Shown here: in pieces, positions 1-8,562 of the stretch
Position numbering within the stretch: position 1 is the first letter of the stretch
Layout: each line of letters opens with the position of its first letter
Assembly (NCBI GenBank): GCA_016125455.1
Contig: WGLS01000007.1
Location: 1 to 64,000 of the forward strand
Length of the DNA: 64,000 nt
From: Alphaproteobacteria bacterium
GTDB taxonomy: Bacteria; Pseudomonadota; Alphaproteobacteria; Caulobacterales; Parvularculaceae
Reading direction: 5' to 3'
Position numbers and translations under genes: made by a program
The notes under the pieces: generated by a model
The model's database searches: none
Told to the model about the DNA's origin: nothing
Seen by the model: only the letters and a program-made list of their open reading frames with translations

Positions 1-185
1 CCCGGCGCTGAATTCCCCGTCGTTGCGAAACGGCCGACCCGGCGGGCTTCTACGACGCTGTCCGTACCCGGATATAACTCCCCGGCAACGCCGCGGCCCG
101 CTCGCCGGCGCCATGGCAGTGAAGTACGGATGGGCACCACCGCCTCTCATCCATGGCGCGGGACCAAGGATAGGGCCGGCGGAAA

Positions 186-287
186 CCTGTTCGATAGATT
201 TCCGCGAAATCGGCGCAGTTTTCGCCTAGTTTATTGTTTTGCATGTGGAATTATCGACGCGTTTTGTTCGATAGATTTATTTTCAAC
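186..287. repeat. Dispersed element, copy A (two 14-bp boxes, 77-bp period)
   Basis: The box TGTTCGATAGATTT occurs at 188-201 and 265-278; its TTCG cores begin at 190 and 267, exactly 77 bases apart. The same pair with the same 77-base period recurs at 54092-54192. The outer 18 bases, the right-hand end (ttttgttcgat through gatttattttca) and a central CTAGT match between copies, while the intervening bases have diverged. The element is AT-rich in a GC-rich background and contains no transposase or terminal inverted repeats. Its function is unknown. Confidence 0.7.
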
Positions 288-322
288 GTGGTTAACGGGC
301 GCTTATCCGCATCGCCCCCGTC

Positions 323-342
323 ATCCTGACGAAAGTCAGGAT
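323..342. repeat. Short intergenic palindrome with GAAA tetraloop
   Basis: ATCCTGAC, loop GAAA, GTCAGGAT form a perfect 8-bp stem. The surrounding bases (cgtcatcctgac ... caggatccagacc) recur inverted at 54375-54410 near the second copy of the dispersed element. Similar GTCATCC...GGATCCA palindromes are common between genes in alphaproteobacteria. No U-run follows, so it is not a classical terminator. Confidence 0.65.
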
Positions 343-426
343 CCAGACCAACGCCGCCGCTTGCCTTCTCGCTTGCCATTTGGCCAGTCGCATTGCCTCC
401 CGCCGGCCAGCGGCGACAGCGAGCGG

Positions 427-1632
427 TCAGGCGCCCACGACATCGGCGACGGCGGCGGCGAACCGGTCCATGGCGTCCTCCGGCAACCCGCATATATTTA
501 TCCGACCGTCGGGCGCGGCATAAATCGCGTGTCGATCGCGCAAGGCCGACACGTCATCGCGCGACAAGGGCAGCATCGAGAACATGCCCTTCTGCCGGGT
601 CAGGAACCCGAACCGGTCATTGCCGAACCGCTCGCCGAGCGCGCGCGCCGCGCCGGCGCGCAGGCCGGCGACGCGTGCGCGCATCCCGGCGAGTTCATCG
701 ATCCAGGCCGTGCGCAACGCCGGCTCGGACAGCGCGAGATAGGCCAGCGCCTCGCCATAGGTCGGCGGCATCGACCAGCTCTGGCGCGCGGCGGCGAGGA
801 TATGGGTGTCGACGGCGGCGGCTTCCTCTTTCGTCTGACCAAGGAACATTATCGCGCCAACGCGGTCGCGATAAAGCCCCATGTTCTTTGAGAAGGAATA
901 GGTGACGATCGCCTCCGGCGCCCGCGCGATGAGCGCGCGCATGCCGGCGAGGTCTTTGTCCATGCCGTCGCCAAGGCCATGATAGGCGACGTCGACAAGC
1001 GGCAGGAGATCCTTCCGTATAATGAGGTCGGAAACGGCGCTCCACGCCTCATGCGTCAGGTCCTCGCCCGTGGGGTTGTGGCAGCAGCCATGCAGCAGCA
1101 CGACGTCGCCCGGCGCGGCGCCCTCGAGCGCTGCGAGCATCGGCTCGACGAGCAGGCCGTTGTCGCGGTCGAAGTAGGGATAGTGGACCATCTCGAACCC
1201 GCAGGCCGCAAAAATCGGCTTGTGGTTCGCCCACGTCGGATCGGAAGCCCAGATTTTAGCGTCCGGCCGGCCGCGGCGGAGAAGTTCGCCGGCTAGCCGC
1301 AGGGCGCCGCATCCGCCAGGCGTGGGGGTCGCGACGGCGCGACCGGAAAGGCCGGCGGCCTCGCCTTCGCCGAGAATCAGCCCCTTCGCCGCTTCGGCGA
1401 AACCCGGCCAGCCCTTTGGGCCGAGATAGACCTTTGACGTTTCAAGATCGGCAATTCTTCCGTGCGCCGAACGAATAGCCTGCATGATCGGCGTCGCGCC
1501 GCTGGCGTCCTTGTAGACGCCGACGCCGAGGTCGATCTTGCCGGGTCGCTCGTCGGCGCGAAACGCCCCGATGATCGACAGAAGCGGATCTGCCGGCTGC
1601 GCCGCCAGGTCGCCTAGGCGTTTCAATATCAT
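427..1632 (-). CDS. Aspartate/aromatic amino acid aminotransferase (class I, subfamily Ia)
   Basis: This is a PLP-dependent cytosolic enzyme transferring the amino group of aspartate or aromatic amino acids to 2-oxoglutarate. The 401 residues match the family length. The N-terminus (DPLLSIIGAFRADER), GVGVYKD near residue 37, HNPTG at 185-189, the PLP-facing Asp214/Tyr217 pair and the Schiff-base lysine in SFSKNMGLY (Lys249) are all present. Both ends fit the family, so the ATG at 1632 is accepted. It is monocistronic, with a 138-base gap before the divergent thioesterase genes. Motifs do not separate aspartate from tyrosine specificity, so no gene symbol is given. Confidence 0.93.
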   Translation of the reverse strand: MILKRLGDLAAQPADPLLSIIGAFRADERPGKIDLGVGVYKDASGATPIMQAIRSAHGRIADLETSKVYLGPKGWPGFAEAAKGLILGEGEAAGLSGRAVATPTPGGCGALRLAGELLRRGRPDAKIWASDPTWANHKPIFAACGFEMVHYPYFDRDNGLLVEPMLAALEGAAPGDVVLLHGCCHNPTGEDLTHEAWSAVSDLIIRKDLLPLVDVAYHGLGDGMDKDLAGMRALIARAPEAIVTYSFSKNMGLYRDRVGAIMFLGQTKEEAAAVDTHILAAARQSWSMPPTYGEALAYLALSEPALRTAWIDELAGMRARVAGLRAGAARALGERFGNDRFGFLTRQKGMFSMLPLSRDDVSALRDRHAIYAAPDGRINICGLPEDAMDRFAAAVADVVGA

Positions 1633-1770
1633 GGCTGCCTTCCCCTTTCGCAGGTGCGATGAACCGGTTTATCCTTCGCCCGGGCGTCTGTCGACGGCCC
1701 CGCCCTCTTCGCCTCGCGAGGGCGCGCCAACCGCGTCACGCCAGCCTGAACGCCGACCCGGGGAGCCTCA

Positions 1771-2286
1771 ATGCCGCCACCCAACAAGGACGCCGGATCG
1801 CCCGCGCGCAATGACAGGTCGGAGTTCCGCCAGGCGCTGCTCCAGAACAAGGAAAGAGTGACCGCGGCGATCCCGTTTATCCGCGAAATCGGGTTTCAGA
1901 TTCTAGATGCCGACGACACGACTCTGTTCGGGGTTCTGCCGTATCGCGAGCATCTTGTCGGCGACCCTGAGACCGGCGTGGTCGCCGGCGGCGTCATCAC
2001 GACAATGCTGGATTCGATGTGCGGCCTTTCCTGCGCCTTGCGGCTGAAATCCGTCCTGCAGGTTGCGACGCTCGACCTCCGGATCGACTATATGCGACCG
2101 GCAAAGCCGCATGTGGACATCCTCGCCGAAGCCGAGTGCTACCATACGACCCGTTCCGTCTGCTTCACCCGGGCGATCGCCTATCAGGGCGAGCGCACGC
2201 GCATCGTGGCGAGCGCGGCCGGCGCCTTTGCGATCACCGGGGATGCTGCGCGGCGCGACCTTGCGGCGGGGGGCGGCGCGCGATGA
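1771..2286 (+). CDS. PaaI-family hotdog thioesterase
   Basis: A 171-residue protein with a single hotdog fold. The central helix region VAGGVITTMLDSMCG corresponds to the HGG..(A/S)..D...G active-site segment of PaaI/YbgC-like acyl-CoA thioesterases, followed by the strands TLDLRIDYMRPAKP and the ending SAAGAFAITG. The substrate is probably a medium-chain or aryl acyl-CoA, but this is not readable from sequence. The stop overlaps the start of the next gene as ATGA, and that gene is a second member of the family, so the two are translationally coupled and may form a heteromer. The usual HGG histidine is alanine here (VAGG). Confidence 0.85.
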   Translation: MPPPNKDAGSPARNDRSEFRQALLQNKERVTAAIPFIREIGFQILDADDTTLFGVLPYREHLVGDPETGVVAGGVITTMLDSMCGLSCALRLKSVLQVATLDLRIDYMRPAKPHVDILAEAECYHTTRSVCFTRAIAYQGERTRIVASAAGAFAITGDAARRDLAAGGGAR

Positions 2287-2753
2287 GCGCGGGCCCGGAT
2301 GCCGGCCCCGCCGAGGGGTCAGATGAGCGGCCACGCGACCTGCCGCACGACCGGGCCGCTGCGCTCCTCGGCGTCATCGCCCGCAGCCCGTTCGCGCAAT
2401 TGATGGGCCTTCAGATCAAGATCGCCGGCGATGAAATCCTTGCGACGCTTCCATTTGACGAAAAGCTGATCGGCAATCATGTCATCCGCGCCCTGCACGG
2501 CGGCGCGATCGCGTCGTTCCTGGAGCTGACCGCGACAGCCCGCGTCCATCTCGCGGCAGACCAGCCGCGCCAGCCGAAAATAATCGACATCACGGTGGAC
2601 TATTTGCGCCAGGGCAAGGCGGAAAACCTCTACGCGACGGCGCGCATCGTGAAGCTCGGCCGGCGGATGGCGAGCGTTCATGCCGAAGCGTGGCAGCAGG
2701 AGCGAGCGAAACCCGTCAGTGTCCTGACGGCGCATTTCCTGATCGGCGGATAG
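2283..2753 (+). CDS. PaaI-family hotdog thioesterase, second paralogue
   Basis: A 156-residue hotdog protein starting at the ATG that overlaps the previous stop (ATGA, 2283-2286). A frame continues upstream of this ATG but only as overlap with the first gene. The active-site segment ALHGGAIASFLELT retains the HGG motif that its partner lacks, followed by IIDITVDYLRQGK and the terminal strand SVLTAHFLIGG. It probably hydrolyses acyl-CoA thioesters together with its neighbour. Adjacent diverged paralogues in one transcript are seen in several alphaproteobacteria; the substrate is unknown. Confidence 0.85.
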   Translation: MSAGPDAGPAEGSDERPRDLPHDRAAALLGVIARSPFAQLMGLQIKIAGDEILATLPFDEKLIGNHVIRALHGGAIASFLELTATARVHLAADQPRQPKIIDITVDYLRQGKAENLYATARIVKLGRRMASVHAEAWQQERAKPVSVLTAHFLIGG

Positions 2754-2788
2754 CGCTTCCGAACGGCGCTCCCTGGCAATGCAAACGG

Positions 2789-2815
2789 AAAAAGCCGCCG
2801 GGCGAACCCGGCGGC
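2789..2815 (-). terminator. Rho-independent terminator of the DUF1328 gene
   Basis: On the minus strand a 9-bp stem GCCGCCGGG / CCCGGCGGC with loop TTCG is followed directly by TTTTT (2789-2793). It lies about 70 bases past the DUF1328 stop codon. The plus strand has no T-run after the hairpin, so it serves only the minus-strand gene. Confidence 0.85.
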
Positions 2816-2884
2816 CGCTTCATTCAGCTTGTCGCGCACGACTTGCCCGTCGCAAATCGCCGGCGGAGAGCCCGCCAGCGCCAG

Positions 2885-3058
2885 CTACACCGGCGGCCGG
2901 CCGCGCAACGCCCGCGCCAGCATCGCCACGATGAACAGCACGATGAAGATGAAGAACAGGATCTTCGCAATGCCGGCGGCTCCGGCGGCGATGCCGCTAA
3001 AACCGAACACGGCCGCGACGATCGCGATGATGAAAAACGTCAGCGCCCAACCTAGCAT
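2885..3058 (-). CDS. DUF1328 (YtjA-like) small membrane protein
   Basis: A 57-residue hydrophobic protein beginning [20 protein letters not shown] and ending RALRGRPPV. Two membrane helices are separated by a short glycine/alanine turn ([11 protein letters not shown]), which is the DUF1328 pattern. Family members are widespread in proteobacteria and often stress-associated; no biochemical role is established. A strong ribosome binding site (AAAGGAGG) lies seven bases before the ATG at 3058. It probably has its own promoter in the 74-base gap to the glycine-zipper lipoprotein, and a clear terminator follows. Confidence 0.9.
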   Translation of the reverse strand: MLGWALTFFIIAIVAAVFGFSGIAAGAAGIAKILFFIFIVLFIVAMLARALRGRPPV

Positions 3059-3132
3059 TGATGCCTCCTTTGGGGTCGGAGTTTCAGAACGACGCTCTTG
3101 CGCGCCGGGACGGATGATGGGTGTCGCACCGC

Positions 3133-3492
3133 TTACGGACGATTACGTCCGTAGCTGCGGAATTCGCCGTTCTCCCACCAGGTGTCGCCGTATTGCGGGT
3201 CGACGTAGTAATAGCGGCGCGCGCGACGGTCATAGTAGCGACGGTCGGAATTGCGAGCCCGACCCCAGCATTCGCGGGAGCGTTCGCAGCCGACGATGGC
3301 GCCGCCAACCGCGCCGATGGCGGCCCCGTAGGCCGCGCCGCGGCCAGGACGGCCGGCGATGACTTCGCCGGCAATGGCGCCCGCGGCTGCGCCCGCGCCG
3401 GCGCCATAGATCGCGTTGCGCTCGGCGGTCCCGGAGGCGGTGCAGCCGGCCGCGAGGCCAAGCGCAGACGTCGCAAGGATCAAGGTCTTCAT
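3133..3492 (-). CDS. Glycine-zipper lipoprotein
   Basis: A 119-residue exported lipoprotein. A short signal peptide ends in the lipobox LAAGC (Cys17). Residues about 28-68 are a glycine-zipper 2TM segment ([13 protein letters not shown] ... [12 protein letters not shown]), as in the SlyB/OsmB and YMGG-like families. The C-terminus is a basic, tyrosine-rich tail ([19 protein letters not shown]) resembling proteins that bind peptidoglycan or polyanions. It would sit in the periplasmic leaflet of the inner or outer membrane and act structurally in the envelope. It is transcribed in the direction of the DUF1328 gene. Confidence 0.85.
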   Translation of the reverse strand: MKTLILATSALGLAAGCTASGTAERNAIYGAGAGAAAGAIAGEVIAGRPGRGAAYGAAIGAVGGAIVGCERSRECWGRARNSDRRYYDRRARRYYYVDPQYGDTWWENGEFRSYGRNRP

Positions 3493-3530
3493 GTCGCTAC
3501 CCCTTCATGAAACTTCAAAGGGGGAACGCA

Positions 3531-5273
3531 TCAGCGCGGACTTCGTTCCATTGCCATTTCGTGAGGCGGCCCAGAGCGTTTCCGGCCGGCTGGACGCGAA
3601 TTGCGCCAGTCGATGGGCGACGCGTCCGGATACGCCTCCCGGCGCAAGGCAAGCAGCCACGATGCCGCATCGTCATTGCCGAACTTTCGCTGCATCCAGA
3701 TGAGCGATGTCAGGCCCGGCTCGGACATTGGCGGCGTCGCGCCGCGCCGGATCGCCGACCGGACCGCCGCGATGACCGCATCGGCGCCTTCGGGCGAGAA
3801 TGGCTCGATCATCGACCGGTCGCGGGCATAGGCGGCCGCGAGACGCGCCCTCGCGGCCTCAATCCCGGCCTCGGATGTATAGCTTCCCTCCCGGACGATC
3901 GCCGCCGGCCCGCGCAAAGCGCTTATGTCTGTAAGCGGATTTTTGACGCTGAGGATCAGGCTTGCAGCGGCGCCCGGCTGAATCAATCCGAGGCCACGGC
4001 CGGGAAAGAGCCGCCGCGCCGGATCCGTCGTCGCCGCGCGCAGCGCCGCGGCAGGCGAAAGTCCCGCCTCGACCAGCAGGGCGAGTTCCTCATGGATGGA
4101 GTAACCGGGGACGGCGACCGGATTCGGCGCATCGGTCCCGGCGAGAAGCGTGACCCCCTTGCCAGCGAGGGCGACCGACAGCGCTCCAACGTCAGCCGCA
4201 AGGACGGACAGCCGGCGTGCGCCCTCCGCTGACGGATGCATCCGGTACGGATTATAATCCGAGGCCCAGAATGCCTGAAGCAAAGGCGGGGCATAGCGGT
4301 TTTGCGGCTGCGCAATCGCCGCGTCGAAGTCCCTCGCCTGTCGGGCGATGCCGTCATTCGTGACGAGCGTCGTCGTCAGCGCGACGTCATGCGCCCGCAT
4401 CCGCTCGGCGACAGCCTCGACGCCGTCGCGCCAGTCGCCGAATTCCAGCGTCATCGCGGCGAGAAGTTCCTCGGCGTGGGCGATGTCATCGAAAGCGCCG
4501 GCGTCAATCGCCGCCGTCGCGGGAAGATCGTCGGGCAGATGGCCCGTCACCTTCACACCGAGCGCGTCCCGAACGTCGGCGACGCGCCGCAGCGTTGCGG
4601 CGTCGAGATCGTCATAGAGCTTCACCCAGTCGACGCCCGCGGCGCGCTCTGCCTGGATGCCGGCGACAATCTCGCCGGCGTTTCGATCGGCCCCGAGCTG
4701 GAACTGGCGGCCGGCCGTCGACAGCATGGCGCGAGAGCGCCCCCGCTCATCCCGCAGGGAGAGATGCCAGTCCCAGCCGTCGAGGTTGCGCACGGCGGCG
4801 ACGCCGAAAAGCGCGTTCATGCGCAAATCGCGCGCGTCGAAAATGTGGACATGGGCGTCGATCAGCCCCGGCGTCGCGTAGAGCCCGCGAACATTCGGGC
4901 GTGCGGCGCCGGTCCTGACGTCAGCCGGCCCCTCGTCGCGAACGTCAATGATGACGCCGTCAGCGATCTCGACGGTCGCGCCGCGCCGCACGGAGCCGTC
5001 TGCCGGATTGACGACGTGGACGCCAGAGAGGACGAGCGCGCGCGCCGGCCCGACGGCCATCGACGGGTCAAGCGGCGGATCGAGTGGCGGGTCGAGTGGC
5101 GGGTCGAGTGATTGGCCGCTCAACTGACTGCTCAATTTGCCACTCGACTGGCCGGCGCAGCCGCCAACGAGGACGCAGACCGCGAGCAGGAACAGGACAA
5201 GGGGATGGGATGCGGGTCGATTGGGCCGGGTTCTATTTGGCAAAGCTCGATTTGACGCTGGGGGATGGAGCAT
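3531..5273 (-). CDS. Amidohydrolase-family lipoprotein
   Basis: A 580-residue lipoprotein with a metal-dependent hydrolase domain. The ATG at 5273 has a GGAGG seven bases upstream and gives a signal peptide ending in LVGGC, so it is preferred over the longer open frame. A proline-rich linker with four near-identical LDPP units (residues about 54-70) precedes the domain. Amidohydrolase motifs are PGLIDAHVHIFD (first two metal histidines), GVDWVKLYDD, VTGHLPDD, DDIAHAEE and LLAGTDAPNP (final metal aspartate), as in imidazolonepropionase-like hydrolases. Cyclic amides or dipeptides are plausible substrates, but none can be assigned. It lies 52 bases downstream of an AraC regulator gene and probably shares its transcript. 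Confidence 0.85.
   Translation of the reverse strand: MLHPPASNRALPNRTRPNRPASHPLVLFLLAVCVLVGGCAGQSSGKLSSQLSGQSLDPPLDPPLDPPLDPSMAVGPARALVLSGVHVVNPADGSVRRGATVEIADGVIIDVRDEGPADVRTGAARPNVRGLYATPGLIDAHVHIFDARDLRMNALFGVAAVRNLDGWDWHLSLRDERGRSRAMLSTAGRQFQLGADRNAGEIVAGIQAERAAGVDWVKLYDDLDAATLRRVADVRDALGVKVTGHLPDDLPATAAIDAGAFDDIAHAEELLAAMTLEFGDWRDGVEAVAERMRAHDVALTTTLVTNDGIARQARDFDAAIAQPQNRYAPPLLQAFWASDYNPYRMHPSAEGARRLSVLAADVGALSVALAGKGVTLLAGTDAPNPVAVPGYSIHEELALLVEAGLSPAAALRAATTDPARRLFPGRGLGLIQPGAAASLILSVKNPLTDISALRGPAAIVREGSYTSEAGIEAARARLAAAYARDRSMIEPFSPEGADAVIAAVRSAIRRGATPPMSEPGLTSLIWMQRKFGNDDAASWLLALRREAYPDASPIDWRNSRPAGRKRSGPPHEMAMERSPR
5064..5111 (-). repeat. In-frame 12-bp tandem repeat (LDPP linker)
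   Basis: Four near-identical 12-base units (CTCGACCCGCCA on the coding strand) encode successive LDPP tetrapeptides between the lipoprotein signal and the amidohydrolase domain. The unit is a multiple of three, so copy-number change would alter linker length without a frameshift. Confidence 0.85.
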
Positions 5274-5325
5274 TGGTAGACCTCCGGCGTGTCGGCCGCC
5301 CATATCTGCGACCACCCCGGCTCGC

Positions 5326-6486
5326 CTATGCCCCGCCCTGGTTCCCGGTCGTCCGACTTTCCGAAAGTCGGACGTCTTCCAGCGCGGAGTCGCGCCGAAA
5401 CGCGCCCGGCGTCCGGCCAACGCGCTTGTTGAACTCAACATAGAATGACGACTTGGAGTTGAAGCCGACGGCGTTCTGGACGTCCGCCACCGAAAGTCCG
5501 GTTTCACGCAAGAGCCGTCTGGCTTCTGCGATGCGTGCCCCATTGATGAAATCAAAGTAATTGGCGCCAAGCCCGCGCCGGATCGCTTCGGCGACGGCGT
5601 CCTCGCCAAGCCCCACGGCGTCGGCCAGATCCCGCGCCTGCAAGGTCGGCCGCTCGAACAGACGATCCTCGGACATTGCCCGGCATAGCGCCGCCTGTAT
5701 CCGGCGAAGTTCATCGTCGCGCAGTTGCGCTCGGGGATGTGCCGCAGGAGGGGGAACGGGCCGGGCCTCTGGCCCAGACTCTGGCCCAGACTCTGGCCCA
5801 GACTCTGGCCGAGACTCTGGCTGAGACCTTGGCTGAGCTCCTTGTGGAATCGGCGCCGATCCCGAAGGGCCTGCGCGAAGGGCGAGCCCCGACATGCCCG
5901 CCAGACCGCCGAACGCGAGGAACGTCAGGAGCGTCAACGCATCCGGCGCGAACGCCGGCCCGATCCGTTCGCACAGGTGCTGGATGAGGCCGAGACCGAT
6001 GACCCCGCTGCTCGCGAAGTGGAGAGCATAGGGCGCGATGACCGCCCATCCGTCGAAACGAGGCCGGCGGCGCCCGACACAAGCGACTATTGCGCCGCCC
6101 GAGCCGGCGACCGCGAGCGCATTGGCGACGATCATTGAGTCGACGAGGATCGCGCGCGCTTGATCGCCCGTCAGGATCGCCGCGGCGAAGGCCGGCGCAA
6201 ACAGATAGGAATGCGGACGGAAGTTGAGCTGGCGTTGAGCCGCTAACGATTGCCCGTGCAGAAACAGGCAGGCTGCCATGACGAAACCTATCGCGACATC
6301 GAGCCGGGCGACGGCCCCGCCGCCGATCGAATCCTTCCACAGGACAATCGCGAAAAGGCCGAGGAAACAGGCGAGAACGCCGGCAAACCAGCCGGCGCCG
6401 GGATACGCCCTTGCAAGCGGCGCAAACGCGCACAGGGCCATTGTCGCCTGGCCGAGAATGAAAGGAAGGATCAGCCCGTCCGCCAT
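5326..6486 (-). CDS. Membrane-anchored AraC-family transcriptional regulator
   Basis: A 386-residue protein with about seven predicted membrane helices in residues 1-215 and an AraC-type DNA-binding domain at about 270-370. The second helix-turn-helix is clear: GLSVADVQNAVGFNSKSSFY followed by FNKRVGRTPGAFR. A proline/glutamate/serine linker of repeated PESG units joins the halves. This layout (membrane sensor plus cytoplasmic AraC domain) is known in many alphaproteobacteria. It probably senses a membrane or periplasmic signal and controls the amidohydrolase gene downstream; the signal is unknown. Confidence 0.88.
   Translation of the reverse strand: MADGLILPFILGQATMALCAFAPLARAYPGAGWFAGVLACFLGLFAIVLWKDSIGGGAVARLDVAIGFVMAACLFLHGQSLAAQRQLNFRPHSYLFAPAFAAAILTGDQARAILVDSMIVANALAVAGSGGAIVACVGRRRPRFDGWAVIAPYALHFASSGVIGLGLIQHLCERIGPAFAPDALTLLTFLAFGGLAGMSGLALRAGPSGSAPIPQGAQPRSQPESRPESGPESGPESGPEARPVPPPAAHPRAQLRDDELRRIQAALCRAMSEDRLFERPTLQARDLADAVGLGEDAVAEAIRRGLGANYFDFINGARIAEARRLLRETGLSVADVQNAVGFNSKSSFYVEFNKRVGRTPGAFRRDSALEDVRLSESRTTGNQGGA
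5766..5835 (-). repeat. In-frame 12-bp tandem repeat (PESG linker)
   Basis: About six 12-base units (plus strand ctctggcccaga), three of them identical, encode repeated PESG/PESR tetrapeptides between the membrane half and the DNA-binding half of the AraC regulator. It is independent in sequence from the LDPP repeat in the next gene, although unit length and linker position are the same. Confidence 0.85.
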
Positions 6487-6538
6487 GGCGGAACCTTAGG
6501 TCCCGCCCCGACGCCGCGCCAGCCTCGCGCGCCTCGCC

Positions 6539-7276
6539 CTACCCCCATTTGGGGGCTTCGCGCAGCTTGATGAAGCCGTCGCGAAGGGCCGCCGACCACG
6601 CCTCGCTCATGGCGTGATAGTTCTGGTCGTCGGCGTCGATCCGCCGGTGCTCCGCAAAGGAGAACGCGTCAGTCGGGATCATGGCGAGATCAAGCGGCAT
6701 GCCCACCGACAAGTTTGAGCGGATGGTTGAATCCATCGACAGGAGGCAGGCGGTCAGGCCGTCCTCGAGGGTTGAATCATAATTGATGACGCGGTCGATG
6801 ATCGGCTTGCCGTACTTGAACTCGCCAAGCTGGAAGAAGGGAGTGTCTTCGGTGGCCTCAATGAAGTTGCCGGCGGAATACACCATGAAAAGGCGCGGCT
6901 GGCCGCCGACCCGCTGGCCGGCGACGATCATCGTCGAGGCGCCGGATTCCCCTTCGGCCGAGAGGCCGGGTCCCCATTTGCCGATGGCGTTCTGCATCCG
7001 CTCGCCCACCATTTCGGCGACCCGGTAAAGGGACGGCGCATTCAGAACGGTCTCGCCCTGCCAGTCCGGATCGTCGAGGGCGTCCTGCAGATTTGAGATC
7101 ACCGACTGGGTCACGGCAAGGTTGCCGGCCGTCATCATGGCGATCACGCGGTCGCCAGGGACGGACCAAGTGAACATCTTCCGGAATCGGGAAATGTTGT
7201 CGACGCCGGCATTGGTGCGGGTGTCGGAGAGCAGGACGAGGCCGGCGCGAAGCCGGATCGCTACGCAGTAGGTCAT
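6539..7276 (-). CDS. Anbu (ancestral beta-subunit) proteasome-type peptidase
   Basis: A 245-residue Ntn-hydrolase of the Anbu/BPH family. The ATG at 7276 gives MTYCVAIRL, so removal of the initiator Met exposes the catalytic threonine; a TTG three codons upstream would bury it and is rejected. Family motifs are SDTRTNAG (Asp18, proteasome Asp17 equivalent), FRKMF (Lys33), AGNLAVTQSV, ASTMIVAGQ, YSAGNFIEATEDTPF and the D-S-T segment near residue 170. Anbu assembles into helical or ring oligomers; its substrates are unresolved. It ends the alpha-E / ATP-grasp operon, its usual context, which is associated with peptide ligase-like functions. Confidence 0.95.
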   Translation of the reverse strand: MTYCVAIRLRAGLVLLSDTRTNAGVDNISRFRKMFTWSVPGDRVIAMMTAGNLAVTQSVISNLQDALDDPDWQGETVLNAPSLYRVAEMVGERMQNAIGKWGPGLSAEGESGASTMIVAGQRVGGQPRLFMVYSAGNFIEATEDTPFFQLGEFKYGKPIIDRVINYDSTLEDGLTACLLSMDSTIRSNLSVGMPLDLAMIPTDAFSFAEHRRIDADDQNYHAMSEAWSAALRDGFIKLREAPKWG

Positions 7277-7450
7277 TGCTTTCAAACCAGTTCTATCGCC
7301 GCGAAATACGGCCGCGGCGAACGTCGGGCGACAAGCATGCGCCGGCCGCCCTTGCCGTTCCGTTATGGGCGCGCCGCCTGCGCGGTCAAGTAACGTATTC
7401 CCGCGTCGGCGCGCAGGCGAGCGATGCCCGTCGGAAGACGGCGCCGGCGC

Positions 7451-8560
7451 TCAGCCGACGGCGCGGTTCCTCGTCTTTTGCTGGGCCTTTGACTGGGCCT
7501 GGGTCCGGGACTTTGGCTCGCCCTTCGTCTCGCCGCCTGTCCGGACGTTCGCCGGCATCTGGCTTTCAGGGGCGTCGCCGGAACCGACGTCCGCCGGCCC
7601 CGCGAAAGGCGAGGCGGAGGAAAAATAATAATCGCGTGCGATCTGCGCGGAAAGCCAGTTATTGCGCGCCACGAACCGCGTGAGGAAGTCGTGTAGGCCG
7701 CCTTCGATGACGCCGTCGATCTCGCTGTCGGTCAGCTCCGTGTACAGACTGGCGCAAATCTCGTGGCAATCGTGCCGGGCCGCATAAAGGCGCGCCAGGC
7801 GGTTCAGGTGCTCGCTCACTTTTTCCATGGAATGCCGCAGCGATCGCGGCGAGTACGGATTGAGTATGAGGAAATCCGCCACTTCGCGAGCGTCAAAGCC
7901 GCCGCCGTAAACCCAGTTATAGGACCGAAGCGACGAGGTGGCGCGCAGGATCGTCGTCCAGTGGAACGCTTCGTGCCCGGACGCCGGCTCGTCCTTGCGG
8001 TGGAAGGCGAAGTTCTTGACGTCCAGCAGCCGCGCCGTGCAGTCGCCCCGTTCAATGAAGGTGCCAAGGCCGAGAAAGTCGTAACCGTCATTGCGCAACT
8101 GGGTTGAATCCGCGACGCCCCGGAACAGGGCGCAATTTCGCTTGATCCACTCAAGGAACGGCGCAAGGCCGCCGTCGCCCGCGCGCACTTTCGGCCGCGC
8201 GTTCAGCTCCAGCCAGAATTCGTTTATCGCCTCCCACATGTCGATCGTCAGCGCAGTGCGCACGGCCCGGGCGTTGGCCCGGGCATGGGCGACGCAGGAC
8301 AGGATCGACGAAGGGTTGAGCGGTGAATAGGCGACGAAATCGACCACATTGTTCTGGTTTATCTCGTCATAGTGCGCGTGGAACTGGCCGAGTACGCCAG
8401 CGGCGGCCAGCACGGCCTCCCACTCGGCGCGAGCGGCCTTGTCGTCGGGCAGCGCCGCCATGCGTTTGCCAGCGTCGAGCAGGCGCGCCATGTTCTCGGC
8501 GCGCTCCACATAGCGCGCGATCCAGAACAGATTCTCCGCGGTGCGGCTCAACAGCGCCAT
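7451..8560 (-). CDS. Alpha-E domain protein (DUF403)
   Basis: A 369-residue all-helical protein that starts MALLSRTAENLFWIARYVER, the standard beginning of this family. An upstream in-frame extension overlaps the ATP-grasp gene and is discarded. Other conserved stretches are SSILSCVAHARANARAVRTAL, FLGLGTFIERGDCTARLLD and LILNPYSPRSLRHS. The last 50 residues are a low-complexity basic tail rich in Lys, Gln and Ser, unlike the core. The start codon lies two bases after the ATP-grasp stop, so the two are co-translated. The biochemical role is unknown; in this operon it is proposed to act with the ATP-grasp enzyme in peptide synthesis or modification. Confidence 0.93.
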   Translation of the reverse strand: MALLSRTAENLFWIARYVERAENMARLLDAGKRMAALPDDKAARAEWEAVLAAAGVLGQFHAHYDEINQNNVVDFVAYSPLNPSSILSCVAHARANARAVRTALTIDMWEAINEFWLELNARPKVRAGDGGLAPFLEWIKRNCALFRGVADSTQLRNDGYDFLGLGTFIERGDCTARLLDVKNFAFHRKDEPASGHEAFHWTTILRATSSLRSYNWVYGGGFDAREVADFLILNPYSPRSLRHSMEKVSEHLNRLARLYAARHDCHEICASLYTELTDSEIDGVIEGGLHDFLTRFVARNNWLSAQIARDYYFSSASPFAGPADVGSGDAPESQMPANVRTGGETKGEPKSRTQAQSKAQQKTRNRAVG

Positions 8561-8562
8561 GC

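Larger units (their letters stand above)
1..426. other. Non-coding left edge
   Basis: No convincing gene was found in these 426 bases; the open frames lack family similarity and are explained by high GC content. The AT-rich stretch at about 186-290 is copy A of a dispersed element described separately, and 323-342 is a hairpin. The aminotransferase ends at 427 on the minus strand, so the segment is its downstream region and may be a promoter region for a gene beyond the left edge. Confidence 0.6.

Noticed and set aside
303-311. TTATCCGCA, close to a DnaA box
   Set aside because: A single near-match without a cluster of boxes or origin-linked genes does not support an origin.
5766-5835. Short tandem repeat considered as a CRISPR-like array
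   Set aside because: Unit of 12 bases with no spacers, in frame in a coding linker; no cas genes in the window.
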